A stretch of 62,340 nucleotides of DNA from Faecalispora sporosphaeroides DSM 1294 (GCA_000383295.1 KB911077.1:1-62340); one strand, 5' to 3'; shown: positions 35,678 through 44,177, counted from the first letter of the stretch. The notes: generated by a model not told the origin, from the sequence alone. Numbers and translations are program-made.

Positions 35678-37156
35678 TTGAAAAAAAGATTGGGGTCATT
35701 TTTTCTGGTTTTCGCGATGTTGATGACGCTGTTTTTGCCGGCGTATGCAGATACATACACAACCGATTTTATGATCAGCTCCACCTTTGCCCAGATGAAA
35801 AAGGGGGATACCATGCAGCTCAGGGTGTACAGCGGAACCACAGAGGTGACGCAGGTAACCTGGGCGTCCAGTAACCCCGCCGTGGTTCAGGTGAACAGCA
35901 CGGGCACGGTGACGGCGCTTGCGATCGGTCAGGCGACCGTTACGGCGACTTCGGCTTCCGGAGCTACCGTGAGCTGTTCCGTGAGCTGTTCGGTCAACGT
36001 CGGCATTCCCGGAATCGACGTTTCGCAGCATCGCGGGGTCATCGACTGGCCAAAGGTAAAGGCTGCCGGCATTCAGTTCGCGATCATCCGTACCGGTTAC
36101 GGAAACGAAAACTGGGCCAAGCAGACGGATACCCAGTTTGAAAACAACTACAAAGGCGCAACCGCCAACGGCATTGCGGTGGGCGCTTATCATTACAGCT
36201 ATGCGACGAATGTGACCATGGCAGCGCAGGAAGCCGAAATGTGCCTGAGCGTCCTCAAGGGCCGCCCTTTGCAGTACCCTGTTGTATTCGACGTGGAAGA
36301 TAAAGTACATAATTCGCTTTCCGCCGATCAGATGGGGCAGATCGTGAATGCATTCTGCAGCAGAATTCAGCAGGCCGGCTATAAAACGGCGGTTTACAGC
36401 TATGTGAACTTCTACAACGCGCGTCTCACCAGCCCGCTGGTGGCGCAGTACGATACCTGGATTGCCCACTGGGGCGTCAGCCAGCCGAACTTCAACCGCC
36501 CGTACACCATGTGGCAGTATGCGGCGCAGAGCATTCCCGGAGTCAACGGCCTCTGCGACGTGAACTACAGCTACTATGATTACGCCGGAACCGCTGCGCA
36601 GCAGCCGACAAAGCCCACAGACCCGAACGTATTCACCAGCAGCGCGCTGAGCTCGTATTCGTTCACCGATCAGAGCCCGGATTATTTCTACCGTATCACT
36701 ACGGCGGACGCCGTGGCACCCACGGCGGTTTCTTCTGATCCGAACGTTGCGGAAGTCAAGTTCTCTCAGCAGTCGGCAGACGGCTACATTTTCCATGTGA
36801 TCCATAAGGGAGAGGGTCAGGCGACCATCACCACCACCTCCGCTGTGACGGGGGCCTCCGTCTCCTTTACGGTGACGGGCAATGCCCTGCCGAAGGTTGT
36901 GTATTTTACCGATCTCGGCTCCAGCTTTACCCTGCAGAAGGGCCAGACCTATTCTCTGCGCGTCATGCCCACCGTGATTTCCGGCAATGTGAAATTCCTG
37001 ATCGGGAATCCGGCCGTTTTAACCGGCGGAACCGTGCAGTCCACCTCGGGCGGCTGGTATTATCCCATTACCGCGTCCGGCAGCGGAACCACGCCGATCT
37101 ACGCGCAGGTAGGAGGCCGCGCTCCGGTTCTCGTTGCGACGGTTACCGTATCCTGA
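35678..37156 (+). CDS. Secreted GH25 muramidase with bacterial Ig-like domains
   Basis: The 492-residue protein has a cleavable signal peptide (about residues 1-24, ending PAYA), an Ig-like Big_2 domain (VTWASSNPAVVQVNSTGTVTALAIGQATVTA, about 58-90), and a GH25 lysozyme domain from about 110 to 315 with GIDVSQHRGVIDW, AIIRTGYG, PVVFDVEDK (catalytic acids near 205) and MWQYAAQS. Two more beta-rich, Ig-like segments follow. GH25 enzymes cut the MurNAc-GlcNAc glycan bond. TTG at 35678 has AGGAGG 7 bases upstream. It is monocistronic and may act in wall turnover or spore germination. Confidence 0.93.
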   Translation: MKKRLGSFFLVFAMLMTLFLPAYADTYTTDFMISSTFAQMKKGDTMQLRVYSGTTEVTQVTWASSNPAVVQVNSTGTVTALAIGQATVTATSASGATVSCSVSCSVNVGIPGIDVSQHRGVIDWPKVKAAGIQFAIIRTGYGNENWAKQTDTQFENNYKGATANGIAVGAYHYSYATNVTMAAQEAEMCLSVLKGRPLQYPVVFDVEDKVHNSLSADQMGQIVNAFCSRIQQAGYKTAVYSYVNFYNARLTSPLVAQYDTWIAHWGVSQPNFNRPYTMWQYAAQSIPGVNGLCDVNYSYYDYAGTAAQQPTKPTDPNVFTSSALSSYSFTDQSPDYFYRITTADAVAPTAVSSDPNVAEVKFSQQSADGYIFHVIHKGEGQATITTTSAVTGASVSFTVTGNALPKVVYFTDLGSSFTLQKGQTYSLRVMPTVISGNVKFLIGNPAVLTGGTVQSTSGGWYYPITASGSGTTPIYAQVGGRAPVLVATVTVS

Positions 37157-37193
37157 TTTAAAAATCGGCATTCGTTTGCAGAATCACTTTTAT

Positions 37194-37228
37194 CAAGAAA
37201 GCCCGGCCTCAAAGGCCGGGCTTTCTTG
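37194..37228. terminator. Bidirectional terminator between the GH25 gene and the CoA operon
   Basis: CAAGAAAGCCCGGCCT pairs perfectly with AGGCCGGGCTTTCTTG around CAA. Confidence 0.85.
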
Positions 37229-37284
37229 AGCATTTAACTAAATGCTTTTATACTTCGCACGCCCTGCAATTTATTCGACCGGGC

Positions 37285-37917
37285 TCACAGCCTGGTCGGT
37301 GTGATTTTGCTCAGGGTGCGGCAGATCACTGCGGTAAGTACGGCGGCGACCACCGCTTCCGGTACACCGTTTGTAAAAATAACGGCAAGCACTGCGTGGT
37401 AAACCACATCAACGGGAATCCCCTTGGCCTGTCCGTAGGAGTCGCGAAACAGAAAATAGATCAGGTGCATCACCAGAATGGTGTTGGTCATAGAGCCGAT
37501 CAGCCCGCTGAGGGTGAGCGACAGCATGTCGTGTTTTTTATTCAGAACCCTGTTCATCAGCCGGTAAAAATAATAGGGGATGACGCCGACCAGAATACGG
37601 GGAAGAAAGGCAACCAAAAGCGCCGTCCAACTGCCGTGTTCCGTCCCGGGGAGCGGAATGAGCGGTGAAAATACAAAAGACAGAAGTGTGGGCGTAAAGG
37701 TGTTGTTATAAAGGCTCGTCAGCCCGAAAACAAAGCCGAGACCGGCACCGATTTTTGGGCCGAGCAGGATGGCGCCGATGATGACCGGCACGTGAATGAT
37801 CGTCGCTTTGATCAGGGGCAGCTGAATGTATCCGATGGGGGTGAAATTCAATAGAAGTATGATCCCGCAGAATAAAGCGGTAATGGTCATACGGTGGATG
37901 CCGTTTTGTCGATTCAT
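37285..37917 (-). CDS. ECF transporter S component, probable pantothenate (PanT-like)
   Basis: The 210-residue membrane protein has about six hydrophobic segments and the ECF S-component start TALFCGIILLLNFTPIGYIQLPLIKATIIHVPVIIGAILLG, whose N-terminal Ala-rich helix contacts the EcfT subunit. The energising EcfA/EcfT genes are not in the window, as is normal for group II systems. Substrate is inferred from context: it is the last gene of an operon of pantothenate-utilising enzymes, with a 4-bp overlap to coaX. Pantothenate is therefore the best guess, giving a vitamin-uptake-plus-CoA-synthesis unit. Confidence 0.85.
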   Translation of the reverse strand: MNRQNGIHRMTITALFCGIILLLNFTPIGYIQLPLIKATIIHVPVIIGAILLGPKIGAGLGFVFGLTSLYNNTFTPTLLSFVFSPLIPLPGTEHGSWTALLVAFLPRILVGVIPYYFYRLMNRVLNKKHDMLSLTLSGLIGSMTNTILVMHLIYFLFRDSYGQAKGIPVDVVYHAVLAVIFTNGVPEAVVAAVLTAVICRTLSKITPTRL

Positions 37918-38702
37918 AATGCTTTCACCTTATTTTCAGATGCTATCCTGAGCCGGTTTGCCTGCAATGCCAGTCCCTCCAACAGCAGGGTCGGTTCATA
38001 GTGAATGCTAAAGTTCAGGGAGGGAATGACGTCTTTCGCGTTTCCGCCGGTCACAACAACGGTAGCGACGGCGCCCAGCTCCTGTTGAATCCGTTTCCGA
38101 AATCCTTCCAGCATATACGCTGTTCCAAAGGTGGCTCCGGAAAGCATGCACTCGGTGGTGTTTTTGCCGATTGCGGAGTTCAGCTTGCGAAAGGAGACAT
38201 CATGAAGCTGAGAGGTGCCGGAAACAAGCGCGCGCAGACCGGTCGTAACGCCGGGCAGAATCACGCCGCCGGTAAACGCCCGGGTTTCGTCAATGACGTT
38301 CAGGGTGGTGGCGGTGCCGAAATCGACGACGATGAGCGGCGGCGGGTACTTCTGAAGGGCCGCGGAGCAGCATAGCAGCCGGTCCGTTCCCAAAACGCCC
38401 GAATAGGTGGAGCTGTCGAATTCCCAGTCCGTCTGCCGGCAAATCAACAAAGGCTCCGAATGGAACATGCTTTCGGCCGCATGGCGGAGCAGCGCCGTTT
38501 TCTCGGGGACAACGGAAGACAACACAGTGCCTTCTATTTCATCCATGGAGACATCGGAGTTCTGTAAGAACCGATGGAAAAAACGAAAGACTTCTTTTTC
38601 TCCCGTAAGCTGACGAATCGGGATATAGTCGTCGGCAAAAATCCGCTGGCGGTACAGGCCGCACGTCAAATTTGTATTCCCGATATTGAGTAATAAGATC
38701 AT
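37914..38702 (-). CDS. coaX: Type III pantothenate kinase
   Basis: The 262-residue ASKHA-fold enzyme phosphorylates pantothenate, the first step of CoA synthesis; the type III form is not inhibited by CoA. Motifs are MILLLNIGNTNLTCGLY (phosphate 1), TYSGVLGTDRLLCCSAAL, VVDFGTATTLNVID (phosphate 2), GGVILPGV and VTGGNAKDV (adenosine). Its end overlaps the S-component start, and its start overlaps coaC, each by 4 bp. Confidence 0.95.
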   Translation of the reverse strand: MILLLNIGNTNLTCGLYRQRIFADDYIPIRQLTGEKEVFRFFHRFLQNSDVSMDEIEGTVLSSVVPEKTALLRHAAESMFHSEPLLICRQTDWEFDSSTYSGVLGTDRLLCCSAALQKYPPPLIVVDFGTATTLNVIDETRAFTGGVILPGVTTGLRALVSGTSQLHDVSFRKLNSAIGKNTTECMLSGATFGTAYMLEGFRKRIQQELGAVATVVVTGGNAKDVIPSLNFSIHYEPTLLLEGLALQANRLRIASENKVKAL

Positions 38703-39247
38703 TTCGGCTTCTCCTGTAAATTCTCTGTGATTGCCTGAACAATCCTGTCCACGTCGGCCAGGGCGCCTTTCCCCAGCTCGCCGTCCGCAAGCATGGCCGC
38801 TCTCGGCTCAATGATCTGGTATCCATGCTTTTTCAGCTTCTCCATATTCTCCTGCACAATGGAATTCTCGTACATTCTGGTATTCATCGCCGGGGCGATC
38901 AGCATGGGGATCCCGGTCATGGCAAGGGCGACGGACGTGAGCATATCGTCGCCGATGCCGTTTGCGATTTTCCCAATGATATTTGCGGTGGCCGGTGCGA
39001 TGACAAACAGATCCGCTTTTTTGGAAAGGGAGATGTGTTTGACCTCGCGTGGGTATTCCAGCTGAAACATATCTGTATAGACGCGGTTTTTTGATAAGGT
39101 TTGCAGCGTAAGCGGTGTGATGAATTCCATGCCGCCCTTTGTGAGGATAACATCCACGTTGTAGCCCAGCTTTGTCAACGTGTTGGTGATCTCGGCCGCC
39201 TTATACGCGGCGATGCTCCCTGTGACCCCAAGTACAATATTTTTCAT
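38699..39247 (-). CDS. coaC: Phosphopantothenoylcysteine decarboxylase (stand-alone CoaC)
   Basis: The 182-residue flavoprotein decarboxylates 4'-phosphopantothenoylcysteine to 4'-phosphopantetheine. It shows GVTGSIAAYKAAEITNTL (FMN binding), HISLSKKADLFVIAPATANIIGKIANGIGDDML with the catalytic His, and PAMNTRMYEN, the substrate recognition PXMNXXMW-like motif. Most bacteria fuse this to CoaB; here it is separate, as in streptococci and enterococci. It overlaps both neighbours by 4 bp. Confidence 0.94.
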   Translation of the reverse strand: MKNIVLGVTGSIAAYKAAEITNTLTKLGYNVDVILTKGGMEFITPLTLQTLSKNRVYTDMFQLEYPREVKHISLSKKADLFVIAPATANIIGKIANGIGDDMLTSVALAMTGIPMLIAPAMNTRMYENSIVQENMEKLKKHGYQIIEPRAAMLADGELGKGALADVDRIVQAITENLQEKPK

Positions 39248-40014
39248 CCCTGCTTGTCCTCCTGTATTTTCCGCATGACGCTGCGTTTGATTGCTTCGGC
39301 GATCTCCTGTTTCGTACTCAGTCTTATTTTAGAATGGTCATTCCCCAGCAGAATTGCCCCGTGATGGGTTTCGTCAATGTTCTTTTTATCATTTGCCAGA
39401 ACAAAATCGCACCCGTTTCGATTCAGCAGATGTTCAGCCACTTGCAGCAATTCCTTTTCCTCTACGCCCACCAAAAGTTTAAAGCCGACTAAAATCGTTT
39501 TGGGCTGGAGCATTTTGAAACGCCCAATCACTTTCGGCGTTTTTTCAAGGCACAGGACTAAATTATTGATGTCCGAAGAGATTTTGCCGGAGTGGGACTG
39601 ACTGCCGCAGTGGAGAAGGGCGGAATGAATTTGCTCCGTCAGGGTTTCCTTGTTATAATCCGTACCCTGAAGGGATTCTGCAAGCCGTGCCGCCAGAGTT
39701 TCGGATGAAACGCTGTATTTCACCGTGTAGTCGCTCACCGCCATCGAATGGACGACAGCGTCGTAAGGGGTTGTGTGCATTTCCTTTTCAACGGCATCCA
39801 GCAGGCTTTGCACATTGCCGATGGGAAGAATACGGGCACGCGGGTTTTGGGGCCTGGCGGCGTTCTGGGAGCAAAGATAAGTGACGGAAATTCCGTCGCT
39901 TTCGAGAAAAGCGTCCGCGATCAGGCTCCCCAGCCGCCCCGTTGACCAATTGCCGATATTGCGCACCTCGTCGATTTTCTCTGTGGTTCCACCAGCTGTT
40001 ATCAGTACGTTCAA
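39244..40014 (-). CDS. coaB: Phosphopantothenate-cysteine ligase (stand-alone CoaB)
   Basis: The 256-residue ligase couples cysteine to 4'-phosphopantothenate using a nucleotide triphosphate. It begins MNVLITAGGTTEKIDEVRNIGNWSTGRLG, with AVSDYTV, the lysine-rich GKISSDINNLVLCLEKTPKVI and LVGFKLLV segments, and ends with VLANDKKNIDE. These match the CoaB half of CoaBC, in the monofunctional form. It starts 4 bp inside the TetR gene, which places synthesis of CoA precursors directly under that regulator's promoter. Confidence 0.93.
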   Translation of the reverse strand: MNVLITAGGTTEKIDEVRNIGNWSTGRLGSLIADAFLESDGISVTYLCSQNAARPQNPRARILPIGNVQSLLDAVEKEMHTTPYDAVVHSMAVSDYTVKYSVSSETLAARLAESLQGTDYNKETLTEQIHSALLHCGSQSHSGKISSDINNLVLCLEKTPKVIGRFKMLQPKTILVGFKLLVGVEEKELLQVAEHLLNRNGCDFVLANDKKNIDETHHGAILLGNDHSKIRLSTKQEIAEAIKRSVMRKIQEDKQG

Positions 40015-40610
40015 GTTGTTTCCTCCTCAGATGCATTGGAATAGATCATTTCCTTGCAGACGCGAAACTGTTCGTCCACCAGCTCGCCCGAAATGCGGCT
40101 GGAAATCGCCAGGCTGCGCAGTCCTTCGATCAGGAACATGATGGAATCCGCCAGCCTGTCAATATTTTTGGCCGCAACGGCCTGTTTTTTCTGCCCGAAT
40201 TTCAGCATCTCCATCATAATCACCTTGGTATTGTAGAAGTGCTCTGTGTAGAAGTCCCTGCTCAAAATATTTTTGTGTCCAAAACAAAATTCCATCATGG
40301 CGACGAACAGACTTTGATCCATATTCAGCAGCCGGGCCTTTTGTTCATTGAAAAAGTCGTCGATCAGCCGATCAAAATTGTCGCTGCCTTCTATGCTGGC
40401 CTTGATGTGATCAATTTTCTCTTTATTGTGTTTTTTTACCACCTCAATAAAAATTTCGTCTACCGAAGAAAAATAAAGATAAATGCCGCCGCGGCTGATG
40501 CCGCATTCCTCAATGATGTCTTTCATGGTGACGCGGTTAAATCCTTTTCGGATAAATACAGTTTTTGCACCTTTTAAGATCAATTCTCTTTTTTCAAAAG
40601 CCTTTGACAT
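40011..40610 (-). CDS. TetR-family regulator heading the CoA operon
   Basis: The 199-residue protein has a TetR N-terminal helix-turn-helix (ILKGAKTVFIRKGFNRVTMKDI, ISRGGIYLYFSSVDEIF, about residues 10-55) and an all-helical ligand domain of standard length. It is the first gene of a minus-strand operon with CoaB, CoaC, CoaX and an S component, with ATGA overlaps throughout. Two TGACATACGTGTCA-type sites lie at its promoter, one exactly in the spacer, which predicts autorepression and repression of the whole operon. The inducer is unknown; CoA thioesters or pathway intermediates are reasonable candidates but not shown by sequence. Confidence 0.9.
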   Translation of the reverse strand: MSKAFEKRELILKGAKTVFIRKGFNRVTMKDIIEECGISRGGIYLYFSSVDEIFIEVVKKHNKEKIDHIKASIEGSDNFDRLIDDFFNEQKARLLNMDQSLFVAMMEFCFGHKNILSRDFYTEHFYNTKVIMMEMLKFGQKKQAVAAKNIDRLADSIMFLIEGLRSLAISSRISGELVDEQFRVCKEMIYSNASEEETT

Positions 40611-40634
40611 ACACAGTTACCTCCCATCCAAGAA

Positions 40635-40693
40635 ATGACACGTATGTCATATTCCTGCCATAACAGTATGTGACATACGTGTCATTTTGTCAA
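40635..40693 (-). promoter_or_regulatory. Promoter and twin TetR operators of the CoA operon
   Basis: On the minus strand TTGACA (40693-40688) and CATACT (40670-40665) are 17 bp apart. The spacer is filled by the operator TGACATACGTGTCA (plus strand 40671-40684). A second, inverted copy, TGACACGTATGTCA (40636-40649), lies about 20 bp after the -10 box. Each copy is a near-palindrome, and the two are exact reverse complements. Confidence 0.8.
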
Positions 40694-41017
40694 CTCCATT
40701 TTAGAAAAATAAAATATTTTTTATAAAAAGCAAATTTTTTACCGCTAACGCATGAAAAACGATGCAAAAGAAGAGGACTCCCGTGCCTCTTTTGCAAAGC
40801 GGCGGTCAGGCCGTCTTTTTGTCTTTCCAGCGCCGGAGCCTCAACAAATACGAGCGCTTTTCCCAATAGAACCGGCTCGCCTTTGCGCGGTTCCCCTCTG
40901 AAAGCGGCTGGAAAATGGATAATTAGCCAAAAAAAATCCCCCGAAAATTCCGAGGGATTTTGATTGATAAAATGTATAAATATGGTAATATAGGAAGGGG
41001 GAAAGGGGATGTGAAAC
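40694..41017. other. Intergenic stretch with two hairpins
   Basis: GCAAAAGAAGAGG / CCTCTTTTGC (about 40763-40795) and AAAATCCCCCG / CCGAGGGATTTT (about 40930-40963) are terminator-like. The second precedes the orphan membrane-protein gene. No coding gene is seen. Confidence 0.45.
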
Positions 41018-41728
41018 TTGTATATACGAGGATCATTTACATATAAATCGGCTCTTATTTTAACTAGTGAAAGAATGCGGGGCCTGCAAGCGGTGCTTTT
41101 GCAGGATTTTGAGGAGCTGAGCTATTTTGCAACAACAATTCAAAAAGACAAAATAATGTTTGGATCACTCGATGAATTGCTGAGCTATGATAATTTTGGC
41201 CGATGGAAAATCTCCACTTTAAACATAGAGGGGAGAAAAACAGGCGGGCAAAGCATCGAGATTTGTTTTTGCTCGAACATGGGATTGTTTGTCAGTTTTA
41301 CATCAACAGCAGAAATTGAATATACGTTAAATGACTTGCAGGAAATTACTCTGATCAAAAAGAAAATTTGCGATTATCTGAACAAATGTAAAGCCCCTTA
41401 TCATATTCAAAGCAAGCTATCGTGGTTTTCAGTGTCTGGCTGCATTCTGGTAATTCTCTTGACTCTATTGCTTACCGGCCCAAGGAGAAGTCTGGCGATA
41501 AATTTTGATTCCGTGGAAGTAGTTCTGCTTGTGGTGACGTGTGTGTTGTCGAGCGTTTGGAGTGTGAAATTCCCCTCTATGTGGGCAAAAATTTTTCCGC
41601 CAATCGTTTATTGCTGGGGCGAAGAGGTTGCGGCAACGGATAGGCGCAGTAAATTAAGGTCAAACATTTTTTGGGGCGTTTTTGTGGCTATGGTGGTTGG
41701 AATTGTTACAACTTTAATTACAGGGTGA
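41018..41728 (+). CDS. Uncharacterised protein with C-terminal membrane segments
   Basis: I do not recognise this 236-residue protein. The N-terminal 135 residues are soluble-looking and mixed alpha/beta (ILTSERMRGLQAVLLQDFEELSYFATTIQKDKIMFGSLDELL...). The rest holds about three hydrophobic segments (VSGCILVILLTLLLTG; VEVVLLVVTCVLSSVWSV; NIFWGVFVAMVVGIVTTLI). TTG at 41018 has AAAGGGG 9 bases upstream; the first in-frame ATG is at 41075. Its base composition is more AT-rich than most neighbours, which may point to transfer. It stands alone, followed by a weak AT-rich hairpin at 41726-41757. Confidence 0.65.
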   Translation: MYIRGSFTYKSALILTSERMRGLQAVLLQDFEELSYFATTIQKDKIMFGSLDELLSYDNFGRWKISTLNIEGRKTGGQSIEICFCSNMGLFVSFTSTAEIEYTLNDLQEITLIKKKICDYLNKCKAPYHIQSKLSWFSVSGCILVILLTLLLTGPRRSLAINFDSVEVVLLVVTCVLSSVWSVKFPSMWAKIFPPIVYCWGEEVAATDRRSKLRSNIFWGVFVAMVVGIVTTLITG

Positions 41729-41757
41729 AAATTTCTTCTTTTTTAGAAGAAAATTTC

Positions 41758-42041
41758 GGCCTTTCAATTAGCGAAAACACTACTCAGATCAGCGGCGCGA
41801 TTTTTAGGGGGGGACGGGAGCTGTTCATGACCTCCTTAATGACGGGGCATATGCGGTCGGACAGCGGGAAAAAAGAAACCTGAATAAAAATTACAAACCT
41901 CGCTACCGATTATTTTCGGAATTGGGATCTCTTTTTCAGAATAGATAGAGAATATCGAAAAAGTGAACCATTAAGATTTTGACTGGCATACTTGCGTGTT
42001 TGAGATGTTTTCGGCGGGTATGAAATGGGAAATTACGATAA
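41758..42041. other. Gene-free stretch before tRNA-Val
   Basis: I see no convincing gene, repeat or RNA here; a 70-codon ORF across 41671-41883 lacks a ribosome site and overlaps the previous gene. Confidence 0.5.
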
Positions 42042-42088
42042 AAAAGCCGCACCAAACTGCCGGTAAACGGCGGTCTGGTGCGGTTTTG
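42042..42088 (-). terminator. Terminator of tRNA-Val
   Basis: CCGCACCA-GACCGCCG and its partner CGGCAGTTTGGTGCGG form the stem on the minus strand, followed by TTTTTTA. Confidence 0.8.
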
Positions 42089-42091
42089 TTT

Positions 42092-42168
42092 TGGTGGACG
42101 ATACAGGACTTGAACCTGTGACCCTTCGCACGTCAAGCGAATGCTCTAGCCAGCTGAGCTAATCGTCC
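42092..42168 (-). tRNA. tRNA-Val (anticodon GAC), CCA encoded
   Basis: The minus strand folds as a complete cloverleaf. The acceptor GGACGAT pairs with ATCGTCC, the D arm is GCTC...GAGC, and the anticodon arm TTCGC-TTGACGT-GCGAA reads GAC. The T arm ACAGG-TTCAAGT-CCTGT is intact. Discriminator A and CCA are encoded at 42095-42092. GAC reads valine codons GUC/GUU. Confidence 0.95.
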
Positions 42169-42201
42169 ATTTATTTGCGGCGTTTATTGGAACGCTTGGT
42201 T

Positions 42202-42230
42202 ATTATATCTTATTTTTTATTAGAAATCAA
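42202..42230 (-). promoter_or_regulatory. Promoter of tRNA-Val
   Basis: On the minus strand TTGATT (42230-42225) and TATAAT (42207-42202) are 17 bp apart, about 35 bp before the tRNA. Confidence 0.75.
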
Positions 42231-42339
42231 CCCCTAATTCAAATAAATTTTGATTTTTTCGGTTAGGTTTTTGAAAAATATGCAGAAAAAAGAAATTTTT
42301 ATAAAATTAAGCTTTTTTACCAAGATATTGTAGATTTCT

Positions 42340-42347
42340 GCCGATAT
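42340..42347 (+). promoter_or_regulatory. Sigma-D-type -10 box before motA
   Basis: GCCGATAT is an exact match to the -10 element of flagellar/chemotaxis sigma-28 (SigD) promoters. The -35 side (CCAA about 16 bp upstream) is a poor match to TAAA, so the call rests on the -10 box and the motAB context. Confidence 0.5.
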
Positions 42348-42403
42348 ACATAATTGAGAGTTTCTGATTCTTCAGCAATCGTCAAACTCAAGGAGGATAC
42401 AGA

Positions 42404-43207
42404 GTGGATATTTCAACAATCATTGGAGTAGTTGTCGCGTTTGGCTCAATTATAGCGGGCTATTTGCTGGAGCATGGCGTTTTGAGCGCCTTATTGCTGC
42501 CATCACCTTTTGTTATTGTGGTTGGAGGAACATGGGGGGCGATCATTCTTTCCTTTGGATTAGGGCAAATTGGTGCTGCGTTCAAATTCTTTCTCAGCAC
42601 GGTATTTACCAAGAATACGCCGAATCCGGAAAAGCTGATTGCGAAAATGGGAGAGATGGCGGATGCCTGCCGAAAGGAAGGGCTTCTGAAGCTGCAGACC
42701 ATGCTGGATGATTCCGACATCAGCGACGACAGTTTTCTGCCGCTGAAAGAGGGGATGATTTTAACCCTGGACATGAAGCCGGCCGAAGAAATTGCGGCTA
42801 CCATGGAGGCGGATCTCGAAACATACATGGTAAAAAAGAACATGGAAATTGAAGTCTTTTTGTCTGCCGCCGGCTTTTCGCCGACTCTGGGTATTATCGG
42901 TACTGTTATGGGGCTGGTGCAGGTGCTGGGACATATGACGGACGCAGAGGCGCTGATGAGCTCCATCGGCGCGGCGTTTCTGGCAACCCTGTACGGCATT
43001 CTGTTCGCCAACCTGATCTATTTCCCCATGGCCAACCGAATGAAGGTGGAGCTCAAGCGTCAAAAGGTATATCGCGAGATGATGATCGAAGGCATGTGTC
43101 TGATCGCAAGCGGTAAATCCGCACGCGATGTGGAAAACCAGTTGTCTCTTTATTATCATGTATTTAAGAACGGTCAGAAGAAATATAAAGAGGGCATCAA
43201 TAACTAA
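42404..43207 (+). CDS. motA: Flagellar stator protein MotA
   Basis: The 267-residue protein has four membrane segments: two at the N-terminus (IIGVVVAFGSIIAGYLLE, FVIVVGGTWGAIILSF) and two near residues 150-200 (FSPTLGIIGTVMGLVQVLG, GAAFLATLYGILFANLIYFPMANRM). The large cytoplasmic loop between carries the charged contacts with FliG. The conserved Pro-Gly-Gly/Thr region of the ion channel is present. GTG at 42404 has AGGAGG 7 bases upstream. It pairs with motB 21 bp downstream to form the stator. Confidence 0.95.
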   Translation: MDISTIIGVVVAFGSIIAGYLLEHGVLSALLLPSPFVIVVGGTWGAIILSFGLGQIGAAFKFFLSTVFTKNTPNPEKLIAKMGEMADACRKEGLLKLQTMLDDSDISDDSFLPLKEGMILTLDMKPAEEIAATMEADLETYMVKKNMEIEVFLSAAGFSPTLGIIGTVMGLVQVLGHMTDAEALMSSIGAAFLATLYGILFANLIYFPMANRMKVELKRQKVYREMMIEGMCLIASGKSARDVENQLSLYYHVFKNGQKKYKEGINN

Positions 43208-43228
43208 TTGCATGGAGATTAAACTGCT

Positions 43229-44080
43229 ATGGCAATAAGAAAAAAAAAGGGTGAGGCGGAGGCCCCCGAAAACCATGAAAGATGGCTTTTGACCTATTCA
43301 GATATGGTTACGCTGCTTCTGGCGCTGTTTATGATCCTGTATTCCATGAGCACCATCGACGCAAAAAAGTTTGCGAAAATGGCTGAGCAGGCAGGGTATC
43401 AAATGGGCGCTGTCAGCAGCTCCATGTCCGGCGGCGGTGGAACCGGTACCGGTACGGGCACGGGCAACGGGGACGCGGCCACAAGTGCCGGCAATCTGTC
43501 CAGTAAGATGGATGCTTTGGATGAGGTGTATTCGATTCTTCAAGCATATGTGGAAAAGAACCATCTGGAGGATCAGATCGGCCTTGTCAATACCAATACG
43601 TATGTTAAAATTCATTTGAAGGACAAAATGATGTTCGTGCCCGACAGCTCGCGGATGCTGCCGGAAAGCGAGCCTGTTCTGAAAGAGGTCTCCTTCGCCA
43701 TATCCAAGGTGTACGACCGGGTGGACCATATCACGTTCAGCGGGCATACGGCGGATGTGGGGCCGCACACACTTTCCGGCGACCAGACTTCCTGGCGGCT
43801 TTCCACGGAACGGGCCGTTACGGTTCTGACCAAAATGATCGGCTACGGAATGAAGCAGGATAAGGTTTCAATCGAGGGCTACGCGCATTTTTCGCCGGTC
43901 GCGAACAACACGAATGAAGAGGGCCGCGCCAAGAATCGGCGAGTGGAAATCACGATTCTCAAGAATCCGCCGATTCTTCCGCCGAATATTTCAAAGCCCT
44001 CCCCGGATTCCGCCACGTCTTCCGTCGCCTCTTCCGCCGAAGCACCCGGGCAATCCGAATCCGGCGAGGCCGCGCATTGA
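43229..44080 (+). CDS. motB: Flagellar stator protein MotB
   Basis: The 283-residue protein has the single membrane helix ERWLLTYSDMVTLLLALFMILYSMS with the ion-binding Asp25, a Gly/Thr-rich linker (GGGGTGTGTGTGNG), and an OmpA-like peptidoglycan-binding domain (ITFSGHTADVGPHTLSGDQTSWRLSTERAVTVLTKMI, EGRAKNRRVEI). It anchors the stator to the wall. A Pro/Ser-rich tail follows the OmpA domain. Coupling ion (H+ or Na+) cannot be called from these residues alone. A terminator follows at 44103-44136. Confidence 0.95.
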   Translation: MAIRKKKGEAEAPENHERWLLTYSDMVTLLLALFMILYSMSTIDAKKFAKMAEQAGYQMGAVSSSMSGGGGTGTGTGTGNGDAATSAGNLSSKMDALDEVYSILQAYVEKNHLEDQIGLVNTNTYVKIHLKDKMMFVPDSSRMLPESEPVLKEVSFAISKVYDRVDHITFSGHTADVGPHTLSGDQTSWRLSTERAVTVLTKMIGYGMKQDKVSIEGYAHFSPVANNTNEEGRAKNRRVEITILKNPPILPPNISKPSPDSATSSVASSAEAPGQSESGEAAH

Positions 44081-44102
44081 CAAAGAATGGAACGTTTGAA
44101 GT

Positions 44103-44136
44103 ACAGGCCGCCGAAACGGGCGGCCTGTGTTTTTTT
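44103..44136 (+). terminator. Intrinsic terminator after motB
   Basis: ACAGGCCGCC pairs with GGGCGGCCTGT around GAAAC, followed by GTTTTTTT. Confidence 0.85.
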
Positions 44137-44177
44137 CGGGCTTTGCCCGCCGGTGAGGGCAGAATCCGGGCATTTGC

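Noticed and set aside
41671-41883. 70-codon ORF after the orphan membrane-protein gene
   Set aside because: It overlaps that gene in another frame and has no ribosome site or recognisable pattern.
43430-43475. GGTACC/GGCACGG short tandem pattern in motB as a repeat locus
   Set aside because: It simply encodes the Gly-Thr linker GTGTGTGNG; only a few units and no sign of slippage or frameshift.
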